A stretch of 64,000 nt of DNA from NCBI RefSeq assembly GCF_000418325.1, contig NC_021658.1, positions 10,802,001 through 10,866,000 on the forward strand, read 5' to 3'. The translations under genes were made by a program, and so were the position numbers. Shown piece by piece: positions 45,901 to 54,002 of this stretch (positions within the stretch are counted from its first letter, which is position 1; each line of letters begins with the position of its first letter). Source of the stretch: Sorangium cellulosum So0157-2. Its GTDB lineage: Bacteria > Myxococcota_A > Polyangia > Polyangiales > Polyangiaceae. The notes below the pieces were generated by a model, which was not told the DNA's origin, searched no databases, and saw only the letters and a list, made by a program, of their open reading frames with translations.

Positions 45901-47795
45901 CTCCCCGGGAGGGGACACGAGCTCCCGTTGACCGGGGTATGGTTCAGCATCGTACCTTGCCAGCTGAACGGGGTCGTGCCGGCGGGCACCGTGGCGACCC
46001 AGCAGCTCGCCCCGTCGTAGTGGCTCCCCGGGAGGGGACACGAGCTCCCGTTGACCGGGGTATGGTTCAGCATCGTACCTTGCCAGATGAACGGGGTCGT
46101 GCCGGCGGGCACCGTGGCGACCCAGCAGTTCGACCCGTCGTAGTGGCTCCCCGGGAGGGGACACGAGCTCCCGTTGACCGGGGTATGGTACAGCATCGTA
46201 CCTTGCCAGATGAACGGGGTCGTGCCGGCGGGCACCGTGGCGACCCAGCAGCTCGCCCCGTCGTAGTGGCTCCCCGGGAGGGGACACGAGCTCCCGTTGA
46301 CCGGGGTATGGTTCAGCATCGTACCTTGCCAGCTGAACGGGGTCGTGCCGGCGGGCACCGTGGCGACCCAGCAGCTCGCCCCGTCGTAGTGGCTCCCCGG
46401 GAGGGGACACGAGCTCCCGTGGACCGGGGTATGGTACAGCATCGTACCTTGCCAGATGAACGGGGTCGTGCCGGCGGGCACCGTGGCGACCCAGCAGCTC
46501 GCCCCGTCATAGTGGCTCCCGGCGAGCGGGCAGGGCAGCTGGCACGCGAGCTCCGCCCCGCTGGCCGCGTAATCGATCACCCGGCTCACGAGGTTCCCGC
46601 CGTCGGTGTCGACGCGGGTCTGGCACCCCCACCCTTCACCGAACGCCATCGCCACAGCATGTGTCGCGATCACCTCATCCGTGTGATCAAAGAAGTAATC
46701 GACGCGATTGTCCTTCCAGTGGAGGCTCGTTCCCGAGAGGCCCATGTTCCCGACCGGGATCTGCCACCACACGAGCGGCTTGTTCGCCTCCTCGGCCACG
46801 CTCCTCGCCCAGTCGAACGCCTGGTGGAAGTTCGGCAGCGTCGCGTTCGTCGCGTCCCACCATCGGTCCTCTCCTTTCTTGGTCGCATAATACTCGGCGT
46901 CGCGGTCGCTCGTCTCCACCACGATGAAGTCGGCGGTCGGCGCGCATTCGTCGAGGTAGGCCCCCACCAGAGCGGCCTCGCTGGCGACGTCGAAGCCGGG
47001 GTCCGTGTTCATGTAGACGTCGATCCCCGTCGCCCACGCCGAGCCGTGCAGGCCGATCTTCGCGTTCGGCGCGTACTTGCGCGCCATGGCGACCATGCAA
47101 CGGCCCATCCCCGCGATCGAGTCCTCCTCGCCGGCGCAATCGGTCGGGTTGGCCGACGCGACCGCGGCGAACTGAGCGTGCGGGTCCGGGTCCCACCGCT
47201 GCGCGTAGCCCCAGAGGTCCGGCTCGACGTGCACGAGCGCGGTCGCCTGGCCGATCTGCTGGAGCATGAAGCGAAAGTCGGCCAGGTAGCGCGCCATGAG
47301 CGCCGGCTGGGCGGCGAAGAGCACCTCGTCTTCCTCGTGCTCCTTGGATACGCCGGTCAGGTGACGGAACACGTCGTACGTGATCATGGGGATACGATCC
47401 ACCGGCTGATTCTCCTGAATGAGCCTTCGCACGTAGTCGCCGGGGGGCAGCTGGTCCCACTGCCAGCAGCCCCACCACGCGCATTGTCCGTTCGCGCAGG
47501 ACACGCCCTCCGCCGTGCATCCGCTCGCGCAGCTCGCGCAAGGAGCCGCCCCGTCGAAGATCGTATCCGCGATGTATTTGTAGCTGATGTCGAACGGGGC
47601 CCCGGCCGCCGCTGCTTGCGCGGTGGGCTCGGAGGTCTTCACGCCCACGAGGAGCGTGTCTCTCCCGAGCGACTGCAGGAGAGGCTCGCCGATGCACGTG
47701 TCCGCGGACGCGGGCCGAGGGGCGGTCGCCGCGGCGAGCCCAAGAGCGAGCGGTACGAGGCCAGAGCGGCGCGAGAAGGTGCGGGGAGCTTTCAT
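42969..47795 (-). CDS. Secreted protein: Cys-rich/TIM-barrel-like domain plus 29 x 41-residue repeats
   Basis: 1608 residues from the ATG at 47795, with AGGAG 7 bp upstream; an in-frame start 36 bp further upstream is less likely. Signal peptide ends 'PRPASADTC'. Residues about 30-419 form a globular domain with a Cys-rich insert ('CASCASGCTAEGVSCANGQC') and beta/alpha-barrel-like segments: 'ALVHVEPDLWGYAQRW', 'KIGLHGSAWATGIDVY', 'FIVVETSDRDAEYY', 'PLVWWQIPVGN'. Acidic residues at strand ends recall glycoside hydrolases, but I cannot name a family. Residues 420-1608 are exactly 29 repeats of 41 residues, each with two Cys and motifs SCPLPGSHYDG, CWVATVPAGTTPF and WQGTML. It is probably a large extracellular, disulfide-rich fibre or sugar-binding array. 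Confidence 0.85.
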   Translation of the reverse strand: MKAPRTFSRRSGLVPLALGLAAATAPRPASADTCIGEPLLQSLGRDTLLVGVKTSEPTAQAAAAGAPFDISYKYIADTIFDGAAPCASCASGCTAEGVSCANGQCAWWGCWQWDQLPPGDYVRRLIQENQPVDRIPMITYDVFRHLTGVSKEHEEDEVLFAAQPALMARYLADFRFMLQQIGQATALVHVEPDLWGYAQRWDPDPHAQFAAVASANPTDCAGEEDSIAGMGRCMVAMARKYAPNAKIGLHGSAWATGIDVYMNTDPGFDVASEAALVGAYLDECAPTADFIVVETSDRDAEYYATKKGEDRWWDATNATLPNFHQAFDWARSVAEEANKPLVWWQIPVGNMGLSGTSLHWKDNRVDYFFDHTDEVIATHAVAMAFGEGWGCQTRVDTDGGNLVSRVIDYAASGAELACQLPCPLAGSHYDGASCWVATVPAGTTPFIWQGTMLYHTPVHGSSCPLPGSHYDGASCWVATVPAGTTPFSWQGTMLNHTPVNGSSCPLPGSHYDGASCWVATVPAGTTPFIWQGTMLYHTPVNGSSCPLPGSHYDGSNCWVATVPAGTTPFIWQGTMLNHTPVNGSSCPLPGSHYDGASCWVATVPAGTTPFSWQGTMLNHTPVNGSSCPLPGSHYDGASCWVATVPAGTTPFSWQGTMLNHTPVNGSSCPLPGSHYDGASCWVATVPAGTTPFSWQGTMLNHTPVNGSSCPLPGSHYDGASCWVATVPAGTTPFSWQGTMLNHTPVNGSSCPLPGSHYDGASCWVATVPAGTTPFSWQGTMLNHTPVNGSSCPLPGSHYDGASCWVATVPAGTTPFSWQGTMLNHTPVNGSSCPLPGSHYDGASCWVATVPAGTTPFSWQGTMLNHTPVNGSSCPLPGSHYDGASCWVATVPAGTTPFSWQGTMLNHTPVNGSSCPLPGSHYDGASCWVATVPAGTTPFSWQGTMLNHTPVNGSSCPLPGSHYDGASCWVATVPAGTTPFSWQGTMLNHTPVNGSSCPLPGSHYDGASCWVATVPAGTTPFSWQGTMLNHTPVNGSSCPLPGSHYDGASCWVATVPAGTTPFSWQGTMLNHTPVNGSSCPLPGSHYDGASCWVATVPAGTTPFSWQGTMLNHTPVNGSSCPLPGSHYDGASCWVATVPAGTTPFSWQGTMLNHTPVNGSSCPLPGSHYDGASCWVATVPAGTTPFSWQGTMLNHTPVNGSSCPLPGSHYDGASCWVATVPAGTTPFSWQGTMLNHTPVNGSSCPLPGSHYDGASCWVATVPAGTTPFSWQGTMLNHTPVNGSSCPLPGSHYDGASCWVATVPAGTTPFSWQGTMLNHTPVNGSSCPLPGSHYDGASCWVATVPAGTTPFSWQGTMLNHTPVNGSSCPLPGSHYDGASCWVATVPAGTTPFSWQGTMLNHTPVNGSSCPLPGSHYDGASCWVATVPAGTTPFSWQGTMLNHTPVNGSSCPLPGSHYDGASCWVATVPAGTTPFSWQGTMLNHTPVNGSSCPLPGSHYDGASCWVATVPAGTTPFSWQGTMLNHTPVNGSSCPLPGSHYDGASCWVATVPAGTTPFSWQGTMLYHTPVNGSSCPLPGSHYDGSNCWVATVPAGTTPFIWQGTMLYHTPVSY
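42972..46538 (-). repeat. 29 tandem 123-bp coding repeats
   Basis: Unit boundaries fall every 123 bp from 43094 to 46538 (3567 bp in all). Central units are identical at the nucleotide level. Variants are confined to the ends: YDGSN versus YDGAS, FIWQ versus FSWQ, LYHT versus LNHT, HGSS versus NGSS, and the first unit PLAGS. Since 123 is a multiple of three, frames on both strands stay open through the array, producing long spurious ORFs. Confidence 0.97.
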
Positions 47796-48194
47796 GGTCG
47801 TTCTCCTATGCTTGAGGTGTCGCTGGGGCACCGAAGCACCCGGCGTGCCGAGCTGGTGTCGGCGTCCTCAGAGGACGGCCACGTCGTAGATGGCGCCGAA
47901 GCTGGCTTTCTGGGGCACGGCGGCCGGCCCCGAGGAAAAGGCGATCCGCTCCAGCGGACACGCCGAGTCCCCGAGAGCGGACACGGGGGAGGATCCAGAG
48001 GGAAAAACGATCCGCTGGAGCAGACGCGCTGCCCCCCGAAAGCGGCTCGACCTGGCGGCGCCGCAGCCCGCCACGATGACGCCTCAAGAGCTGCTCGAGG
48101 GCGGCGTCGTTCTCGACGATCGATCGCCGCCGCTGCTTCGTGCACCACTGGAAGGGGCACGGTGCAGCGGCGCTAGGCTCGCCCCTCTCGACCT
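47796..48194. other. 399-bp gap upstream of the array gene
   Basis: It should hold the leftward promoter of the array gene. It contains a short inverted repeat TCCGCTCCAGCGGA near 47948 and a related GATCCGCTGGAGCAGA about 60 bp away. These may be a binding site or a decayed duplication. No gene with matching codon bias is seen. Confidence 0.4.
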
Positions 48195-48698
48195 TCAGTC
48201 ACACTCGTACTTCCACATGCAGAAGCCCTGTTCGTCCACGAGGCCGGGCCCGTGGTGCAGGTGCCAGCACTCCATACCGTTCGGGCACGTGGTGCTCTCG
48301 TCGCAGGGCAACGAGCAGACCGAGTTGCACACGGGCGTGGCGGTCCCGCTCTGCGGCTGCGGGCAGTCCGCCGCCGTCTCGCACTCGTACATGCAGACCG
48401 CCGCCACGTCGCACCACATCGATCCATCTTCTTGTCTCTCGGCCACGTACGCCACCGAACATCTGCGTTCTTCGCCGTCCGGCCCAGGATCCGGACAGAC
48501 GTGAGGAAGGGAGAAGGAGCCCTCGTCCTCGGGGGAAACGACGCAGGCAGCCCACGGCCCCTCGGTAGCCCCCGCGACGGACGTCGCCAGGTGAACGTTC
48601 ACGATCGGCTCGACGTGGCTGTCGAAGCACGCCGCCGGCGCGCACGCGAAGGCCATCGACAAGGCAAGAGCCCAGAGCTTCGTCACCGTGATCTTCAT
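48195..48698 (-). CDS. Cysteine-rich lipoprotein-like protein
   Basis: 167 residues from the ATG at 48698 (MKITVTKLW), with GGAGGG just upstream; a GTG four codons earlier is an alternative. Signal peptide or lipobox 'MAFACAPAAC'. Sixteen or so cysteines lie in the mature part, including 'CDVAAVCMYECETAADC' and 'CNSVCSLPCDESTTCPNG', an arrangement like EGF/metallothionein-type disulfide-rich domains. It lies upstream of the array gene, as the other Cys-rich lipoprotein lies downstream. All three share direction and cysteine richness, so they may act together at the cell surface; that is inference. Confidence 0.72.
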   Translation of the reverse strand: MKITVTKLWALALSMAFACAPAACFDSHVEPIVNVHLATSVAGATEGPWAACVVSPEDEGSFSLPHVCPDPGPDGEERRCSVAYVAERQEDGSMWCDVAAVCMYECETAADCPQPQSGTATPVCNSVCSLPCDESTTCPNGMECWHLHHGPGLVDEQGFCMWKYECD

Positions 48699-48776
48699 GC
48701 AGCCCTCCACGCCAGGCGCCGGAGCGCCCGCGTCAAGATGTTCTGCCTTGAGGTCACGACAGCTGCCCTCTTCGGC

Positions 48777-49919
48777 TCACGGCAGCGCGACCTCCACCCC
48801 GAGCGATGCGCCAAGGAACGGGCGCCCCCACGTGTCGGCCGCGCGGCCAGCAGCGTCGATCACGATGCGCGGCGCCGCGATCCCGGCGAGGAAGTGCTCG
48901 CTGATGCGCAGGTACGGAAACGGCGCGAACGAGACCCCCGCCCGCAGGTACGGCGCGAGCGAGAACGCGTCCTCCGCCACGCCGACGTACTCGGGCGAGC
49001 GGCCGTCGCCCTCGACGTGCAGCCAGGCGGCGGCGAGCCCCGCGCCGATCGAGGGCAGCCACTCGGCGTCTCTCGGGCCGAGCGGGACGCGCACCCCCAG
49101 GCCGGCGAGCGCCACCCGCACGTGCCGCGTGCCCTCTTTGCCCTCCCGGCTCACGCTGCCGAGCGGGATCTGGGCGAACGTGGAGAGCCCCAGTCGAGGC
49201 CCGATCATCGCGTACCCCGACACGTCCAGCATCGGGGAGGCGGGCACGCCGCCTGCGCTCCACAGCAGCGCGGGCGCCGCGCCGACGCCGAACGTCGCCG
49301 GCGCGCTCCGGGTCGCGCCTGGCCTGGGCGGCGGAGCAGGCGGCGCGCGGGAGGCGCCGTCGTCGCGCGGGCGCGCGGCGGCGACGGGCGCCGGCTTGGC
49401 CGGCCGCGGTCGCTGCGCGTCGACGTCGGTCCTGGCCTTCGGCCCGGCGTCGCCCTCGCCCCGCGACGGCCGGGGCGAGCGCACCTCCAGGAGGCTCGCG
49501 CGCAGGAGCTCCACCGCGCGAATCGCGACCGTGGGGGGATCGCCGTCCATCACGGTGCGCTGGACCGACTCGCCCGTCGCGCCATCGTCGATCGAGACAT
49601 CGACGCCGCCCGGCACCTCCCTCACCCGGATCACCGCCGCCGCGCCGTCCTCTCGCGCGCTCGCCTCCACGGACCCGCGCGAGGGCGGATCGTCGTCCCC
49701 CCGCACGACCACGACCGTGAACCCGAGCGTGGCGAGCTCGGCATAGACGCGGGCCATGATGGCGTCCGTCCGGCGATCGGCGATGAGGACGACCTTCGGG
49801 CGTGGAGCCTCCGGCGGCGGCCCCGGCGGCGCCGCGCCCGCGTCGGATGCGGCGAGGAGGCAGAGCCCGATCGTCCAGGCTCCCCCGCGCGCCGCGCGAG
49901 CCGTCCTTCGCGATCGCAC
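48777..49919 (-). CDS. Exported protein with C-terminal barrel-like domain, third gene of sigma operon
   Basis: 380 residues from a GTG that abuts the stop of the FecR-like gene (TGA|GTG). Signal peptide 'GLCLLAASDAGAAPPG'. Residues about 40-145 form an alpha/beta domain ('KVVLIADRRTDAIMARVYAE', 'GVDVSIDDGATGESV'). Then a Pro/Arg/Ala-rich linker, then about 170 residues of barrel-like strands ('GPRLGLSTFAQIPLGSVS', 'FLGASLGVEVALP'). The same layout (alpha/beta domain, proline linker, small barrel) is common in myxobacterial proteins downstream of sigma/FecR pairs. It probably spans the periplasm to the outer membrane. Function unknown. Confidence 0.72.
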   Translation of the reverse strand: MRSRRTARAARGGAWTIGLCLLAASDAGAAPPGPPPEAPRPKVVLIADRRTDAIMARVYAELATLGFTVVVVRGDDDPPSRGSVEASAREDGAAAVIRVREVPGGVDVSIDDGATGESVQRTVMDGDPPTVAIRAVELLRASLLEVRSPRPSRGEGDAGPKARTDVDAQRPRPAKPAPVAAARPRDDGASRAPPAPPPRPGATRSAPATFGVGAAPALLWSAGGVPASPMLDVSGYAMIGPRLGLSTFAQIPLGSVSREGKEGTRHVRVALAGLGVRVPLGPRDAEWLPSIGAGLAAAWLHVEGDGRSPEYVGVAEDAFSLAPYLRAGVSFAPFPYLRISEHFLAGIAAPRIVIDAAGRAADTWGRPFLGASLGVEVALP

Positions 49920-51221
49920 TCACTCCTCCTCGAGGAGGCTCTTCGCGTGAGCTGCATGGGGCCCCGCCGGATAGCGCTCCAGGTAGCGGCGCGCGGCCTC
50001 CCGGGCCCCGCTGGCCGAGCCCATCCGCGCACGGCATTCGATGATCCTCCCGAGCGCTTCCTGCGCGAAGGATCCGCCCGGCTGCTCTCCGAGGTACACG
50101 CCGAACCAGCGCTCGGCCTCGGCGTAGGAGCGCCGCTGGTCGAACGCCATCCGGCCGAGGTGGAAGGCGGCCTTCGCCGCCTCGCCCGAGCCCGCGAACC
50201 GGCTCCGCGCCGCGGTGAGCGCCGCCGCCGCGCGCTCCGGCTTCCCCGAGAAGCGCGCGGCGTCGGCGAGCATCAGCAGATCCGCCGCGCTCGCGCGGGC
50301 GACGAGCCGGTCGAAGCCCTCGGCCTCGGCCGCCGTCATGGCCTCGTCGTACCTGTTGGCGTCCACGAGGTCTCGCCAGCTCGGCCGGCGCGCGGGTGCG
50401 TCCGCGGTCTTCGCGACCGTCGCGCTCTCGCCGGTCGCCGCCGGGGCCGCCCCCGAGGCCGCCGGAGCGATGGGCGCGGCCGGATCGATGGGCGTGGACG
50501 ACGGCGGAGGCGGGCCCTCGGCGCGCGGCTCTCGGCGCGTGAGCTCGAAGCGCTGCTCTTTGCAGAAGACCTCGAGCGTCTCTCCCGCAGCGACGGCGCG
50601 CCGCCCTCCCACGAGCGGCCCCGACACGGCGACCGATCCTTCCCGCAGCACCAGCGTGAGCTCCTCGTCCGCCGGGGACCAGCTCAGCTCGAAGCGCGTG
50701 CCGGTCACCAGCACGTCGAACGGGCCGACGTTGAAGTTCCAGGTGCTCGTCGCGGTGTGGGTCACCGTGGCCGTGAGCCGGCCGGCTTCCAGCAGCACCC
50801 GCGCCCCGCGGGCGTCGGCGGCCACCACGCGCGCCCGGGCGTTCGCGTCCAGCGCGAGCGACGTGCCGTCCGAAAAGCGGATCGGCAGAGGAGCATCGGC
50901 GGCGGCGGCGATCCACGTCCCGACCTGCCCTTCTGCCGACCCGACCGCGAACGAGAGCGACCCCGACGACGGGAGCAGGACGAGGAGCAGGACCGCACAA
51001 ACCCCTGCCAGCGCGACGAAGACCGCGGGCGCGATCCACCGAGGGCGCGACGGTCCGAGGCGGGCAGCCCTGGGATGGGCGGCTCCGCCGGCCGCGCTCT
51101 CCAGGAACCGCTCGCGTGCGCGCTCGAGATCGAGATCCTGCGCCGCGAGCTCCTCATCCTGGGCGCGGCTGAGCTCACGGAGACGATCGAGCGAGGGGCG
51201 ATCGCCCTTGACGAGCCTCAT
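49920..51221 (-). CDS. FecR-like membrane protein with TPR-like C-terminus (candidate anti-sigma/regulator)
   Basis: 433 residues; its ATG at 51221 overlaps the sigma-factor stop (ATGA). An N-terminal cytoplasmic helix-rich segment (1-60) is followed by one membrane helix ('VFVALAGVCAVLLLVLL'). Then comes a periplasmic FecR-type beta domain: 'DGTSLALDANARARVVAAD', 'FNVGPFDVLVTGTRFELSW', 'LTLVLREGSVAVSGP'. The last 150 residues are TPR/outer-membrane-lipoprotein-like helices ('AAKAAFHLGRMAFDQRRSYA'). FecR proteins transmit periplasmic signals to ECF sigma factors, and the coupling to the adjacent sigma gene supports that role. Confidence 0.85.
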   Translation of the reverse strand: MRLVKGDRPSLDRLRELSRAQDEELAAQDLDLERARERFLESAAGGAAHPRAARLGPSRPRWIAPAVFVALAGVCAVLLLVLLPSSGSLSFAVGSAEGQVGTWIAAAADAPLPIRFSDGTSLALDANARARVVAADARGARVLLEAGRLTATVTHTATSTWNFNVGPFDVLVTGTRFELSWSPADEELTLVLREGSVAVSGPLVGGRRAVAAGETLEVFCKEQRFELTRREPRAEGPPPPSSTPIDPAAPIAPAASGAAPAATGESATVAKTADAPARRPSWRDLVDANRYDEAMTAAEAEGFDRLVARASAADLLMLADAARFSGKPERAAAALTAARSRFAGSGEAAKAAFHLGRMAFDQRRSYAEAERWFGVYLGEQPGGSFAQEALGRIIECRARMGSASGAREAARRYLERYPAGPHAAHAKSLLEEE

Positions 51222-51829
51222 CTCAGCCACTCCTCGAGCGCGGGTTGGTCCCGCGCCGCCTCGAGGAAGTTGGCCTCCGCGCGGGCCAGCCTCCGCTTGA
51301 TGGTCGCGAGCGAGACGCCGCACGCGTCGGCGACCTCCTGGAGATCCATCCCGTCGATGCGCCGCAACGCGAACGCGATGCGCTCGTCGGCCGGGAGCCG
51401 GTCCAGCGCTCGATACGTCGCGCGCAGCGCCTCGTGCGCTTCGCCCTCGTGCGGGCGCGCCACGAGGGGCGGGAGCTCGTCGGGGGCGAAGAAGAGGAGC
51501 CATCTCCGGCGCGCGCGCCGCTGGATGCAGGTCCGCGCCGTGAACACCGCGACCGACGTCATCCACGCCTTCAGCGCTGCCGGATCGCGCAGGGTGTCGA
51601 GGGAGGACAGCGCGCGGACGAAGGCGTCGTGGTGGGCGTCGGACAGGTCGTGGCCGCTGCCGAGCAGCCGGCCGAGGACGCGGAGCACGTGCCCGGAGAA
51701 GCGCTCGTGAAAGGCGGAGAGGGCGGCGGGATGCCGCGCGCGGAGCCCCTCCACGAGCGCCTCGTCGCTCGCATAGGCGACCACGCCGAGCCTTCGAGGG
51801 GGGGCGAGAGCTCGGGCGCGCATCACCAT
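51218..51829 (-). CDS. ECF-type RNA polymerase sigma factor
   Basis: 203 residues; ATG codons at 51829 and 51823 are both possible. Region 2 ('AALSAFHERFSGHVLRVLGR', 'HDLSDAHHDAFVRAL') and region 4 ('LPADERIAFALRRIDGMDLQ', 'VADACGVSLATIKRRLARAE', a helix-turn-helix) are clear, with no regions 1 or 3, as in the ECF group. Length is normal. It heads a three-gene operon (sigma, FecR-like, exported barrel-like protein) with overlapping or abutting ORFs, so it is probably regulated by the FecR-like partner and may autoregulate. Confidence 0.9.
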   Translation of the reverse strand: MVMRARALAPPRRLGVVAYASDEALVEGLRARHPAALSAFHERFSGHVLRVLGRLLGSGHDLSDAHHDAFVRALSSLDTLRDPAALKAWMTSVAVFTARTCIQRRARRRWLLFFAPDELPPLVARPHEGEAHEALRATYRALDRLPADERIAFALRRIDGMDLQEVADACGVSLATIKRRLARAEANFLEAARDQPALEEWLR

Positions 51830-51962
51830 GATCGTAGGGCTCCGCTGGACATGACCGAACGCCGAGTGCCGCCTCGTGAGTCGACCGGCCCCCTGGAGTC
51901 ACGGCAGGGTCGCGAAACGGCTCACCGCCGTCGGCGCGCGGAGCCGCCGTCGACGCGCGGAG

Positions 51963-52802
51963 CTAGCGCTGGCCGTGGCCCGCGCGGCCGGGGCCAGCGC
52001 CGGCCGCCCCTGCCGTCGCGGGGCGCGCGCCGGCTCCGCCCTCCGCCGGCGCGTCGCCGGGCTTGATCATCCCGAGATCGTGCAGCGACGAGTAGTGGCC
52101 GTCCGGCGCGAGGATGACGTGGTCGACGAGCGGCACCCCGACCACCTCGCCGGCCGCGGCGACCGCGTCGGTCATGGCCACGTCCTCGGGGGACGGCGCG
52201 GAGTCGCCGCTCGGGTGGTTGTGCACGAGCACGAGCGCCGAGGCCGCGTCCGAGAGCGCGGCGCGCAGGATGTCCTTCGCCGTGACCGAGCACCCGTGGA
52301 GCCCGCCCTGCGCGACCCGGCGCGCTCCCCTCATCCCGTTGCGGCCGTCGAGCGAGATCACCCACATCTGCTCGTGATCGAGCGGGCCGAGCTGCGCCGC
52401 GCACCACGCCGCGATCGAGGCCGACGTGCGCACCGGCGGCCGCGGGCGCACCGCGCGCTCGAACGCGCGCCGCCCGAGCTCGAGCGACGCCGCGATGCGG
52501 AGCGCCTTCGCGAGGCCGAGGCCTGGGTGCTCGGCGAGCGCGTGCGGGCCGAGCCGCGAGAGCCCCTCCAGCCCGGAGAAACGCGAGAGGAGCGCGGCGG
52601 AGACGATCGTGACGGGCGTGCCGACCAGCCCGGTGCCGAGCACGATCGCGAGCAGGTCGGCGTCGCCGAGCGACCAGATCCCCTCCTCGAGCGCGCGCTC
52701 GCGCGGGCCGATGAAGGCGGCGAGCGCCGCGGGGTCGTCGGTGAACGACTCGGAGACGGGGAGGTGATCGGGCAGCAGCGCGGCGCGCTTCCAGGAGCTC
52801 AT
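51963..52802 (-). CDS. radC: RadC-family JAB/MPN domain protein
   Basis: 279 residues. An N-terminal helix-hairpin-helix-like part ('LLAIVLGTGLVGTPVTIVSA', 'LGLAKALRIAASLELGRR') is followed by the JAMM metal motif 'VHNHPSGDSAPSPEDVAMTD' (His194, His196, Asp207), typical of RadC. The C-terminal ~25 residues are an Ala/Gly-rich extension ending GRAGHGQR. Despite the name, RadC's role in DNA repair is unproven; members are often near mobile or accessory regions. Monocistronic, just downstream of the toxin-like locus. Confidence 0.9.
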   Translation of the reverse strand: MSSWKRAALLPDHLPVSESFTDDPAALAAFIGPRERALEEGIWSLGDADLLAIVLGTGLVGTPVTIVSAALLSRFSGLEGLSRLGPHALAEHPGLGLAKALRIAASLELGRRAFERAVRPRPPVRTSASIAAWCAAQLGPLDHEQMWVISLDGRNGMRGARRVAQGGLHGCSVTAKDILRAALSDAASALVLVHNHPSGDSAPSPEDVAMTDAVAAAGEVVGVPLVDHVILAPDGHYSSLHDLGMIKPGDAPAEGGAGARPATAGAAGAGPGRAGHGQR

Positions 52803-52940
52803 GCGCGGGCCACAAGCACGCGGCGGGCCCGGCGGCCGGCGCGCGGCGCCGCGGCGATCGGCGCGCCTCCGGGGCGGCGGAGCGGCGGCGGAGGGTGGCG
52901 GCCGCCAGGGAGTTGCGCGTCTGGCCAGTCCCGATGCGCG

Positions 52941-54002
52941 TCAGGACATCAGGCCGAGCACGAAGAGAGCGTCGGACCAGAGGGGCCAGAGTGTGCGGTA
53001 CGGGTGGGTCGCCAGCACCACGCCGCCGCTCGGGAGGCGGCGCACGCGGAAGGGGGCGTGCTCTTCGAGGAAGCGGACATGCCCGGGTGACATGACCTTT
53101 GCCCGAAAGGCCGGCGGCCCCTCGCCCTCGGCGGCTTCGTCGAGCTGACGGAGCAGCTCCATGATCTCGTGCGCCTTTGGCTCGGCGGCGCGCCACGCGT
53201 CGTCGGGCACCGCAGCGGCCTCGAGCGCATCCAGCAGCGCGGCCGGCGGCGTCGCGAGCGCCTTCAGGACGGTCTCGCGCGAGAGCGAGCCCGCGAGCTC
53301 GCTGCCGCCTTTCATAGGCACGCGCGCGCCGCGCGGCGCGGCGTCGACGCGCGCGTGCAGCGTCTCCAGCGACATGCCCGCGATGCGCGGGACGCTCTCC
53401 TTGTCGTGCAGGTGCACCCACGATAAGGCGAGATCGCGCGCGAGCTCCGCCGCGTTCGCGTTGTAGGTCGCGCACATCTCGACCGGGGCGAACCAGTCCT
53501 CCTCGTCCGTGCAGGCGCCGGTCGGCACGCGCCCGCTCCCGTCCGGCGCGCACAGGCGGAGCAGGAGGTCTTCGATGTCACCCTGAACCAGGAGGTAGGC
53601 GACCGCGGCCTCGGCTTCCACGAAGCGCGGGCCGTAGGTGCTCACGAGGATCTCGTACGGGAAAAAATCCCGCCTGCGTTCGCCCGCAGTCAAGCGGAGC
53701 GGGCCCCAAGGATGGAGACGTTCGCTTTCGTCGGTGTAGCAAATGAGCTCGAACATCATGACGCGCTCGGAATCGCTCAGCCTCACGCCAGACCCTAGGT
53801 GAGCGTTGTTCGTCCCTCCGAAGTGGGCGTGAATCATCGCGAGCACTTCGTCCACGGAGCGCGTCTCGCACCCTTGCTGGTGGCTCATCATTAGGCTGAG
53901 GAGCGCCCCCGGGTTGACGAGGGCCAACAGTGCCGCAGCGAACGCGTCGAGCCGTTCTGTCTCGTCACACCACGCATAGAACCAAGGTTCTGATCGACTC
54001 AT
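52941..54002 (-). CDS. Candidate immunity protein A (orphan cassette)
   Basis: 353 residues, no signal peptide, predicted cytoplasmic. Its ATG at 54002 overlaps the toxin A stop (ATGA). It is a paralogue of the 55996-57036 protein: shared N-terminus (PWFYAWCDETERLDAFAAAL versus PWLYAWCDETDRVDALAAAL), shared 'LHARVDAAPRGARV' and shared C-terminus ('HAPFRVRRLPSGGVVLATHP' versus 'HAPYHVRRLPSGGVVLATHP', then YRTLWPLW). The region between about residues 35 and 170 differs strongly, as expected if the variable part recognises a specific toxin tip. No known immunity family is recognised; the immunity role is inferred from context. Confidence 0.7.
   Translation of the reverse strand: MSRSEPWFYAWCDETERLDAFAAALLALVNPGALLSLMMSHQQGCETRSVDEVLAMIHAHFGGTNNAHLGSGVRLSDSERVMMFELICYTDESERLHPWGPLRLTAGERRRDFFPYEILVSTYGPRFVEAEAAVAYLLVQGDIEDLLLRLCAPDGSGRVPTGACTDEEDWFAPVEMCATYNANAAELARDLALSWVHLHDKESVPRIAGMSLETLHARVDAAPRGARVPMKGGSELAGSLSRETVLKALATPPAALLDALEAAAVPDDAWRAAEPKAHEIMELLRQLDEAAEGEGPPAFRAKVMSPGHVRFLEEHAPFRVRRLPSGGVVLATHPYRTLWPLWSDALFVLGLMS

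Noticed and set aside
42972..46538. CRISPR array
   Set aside because: The units are directly contiguous, identical and coding, with no spacers and no cas genes.
42987..48176. Very long plus-strand open frame opposite the array gene, and another minus-strand frame from 46410 to 42721
   Set aside because: Both stay open only because the 123-bp unit is a multiple of three. They lack signal peptide, RBS and sensible flanks, while the 42969-47795 frame has all of these.
47890..48504. Plus-strand gene upstream of the array gene
   Set aside because: It crosses the well-supported Cys-rich lipoprotein gene on the other strand and has no motif.
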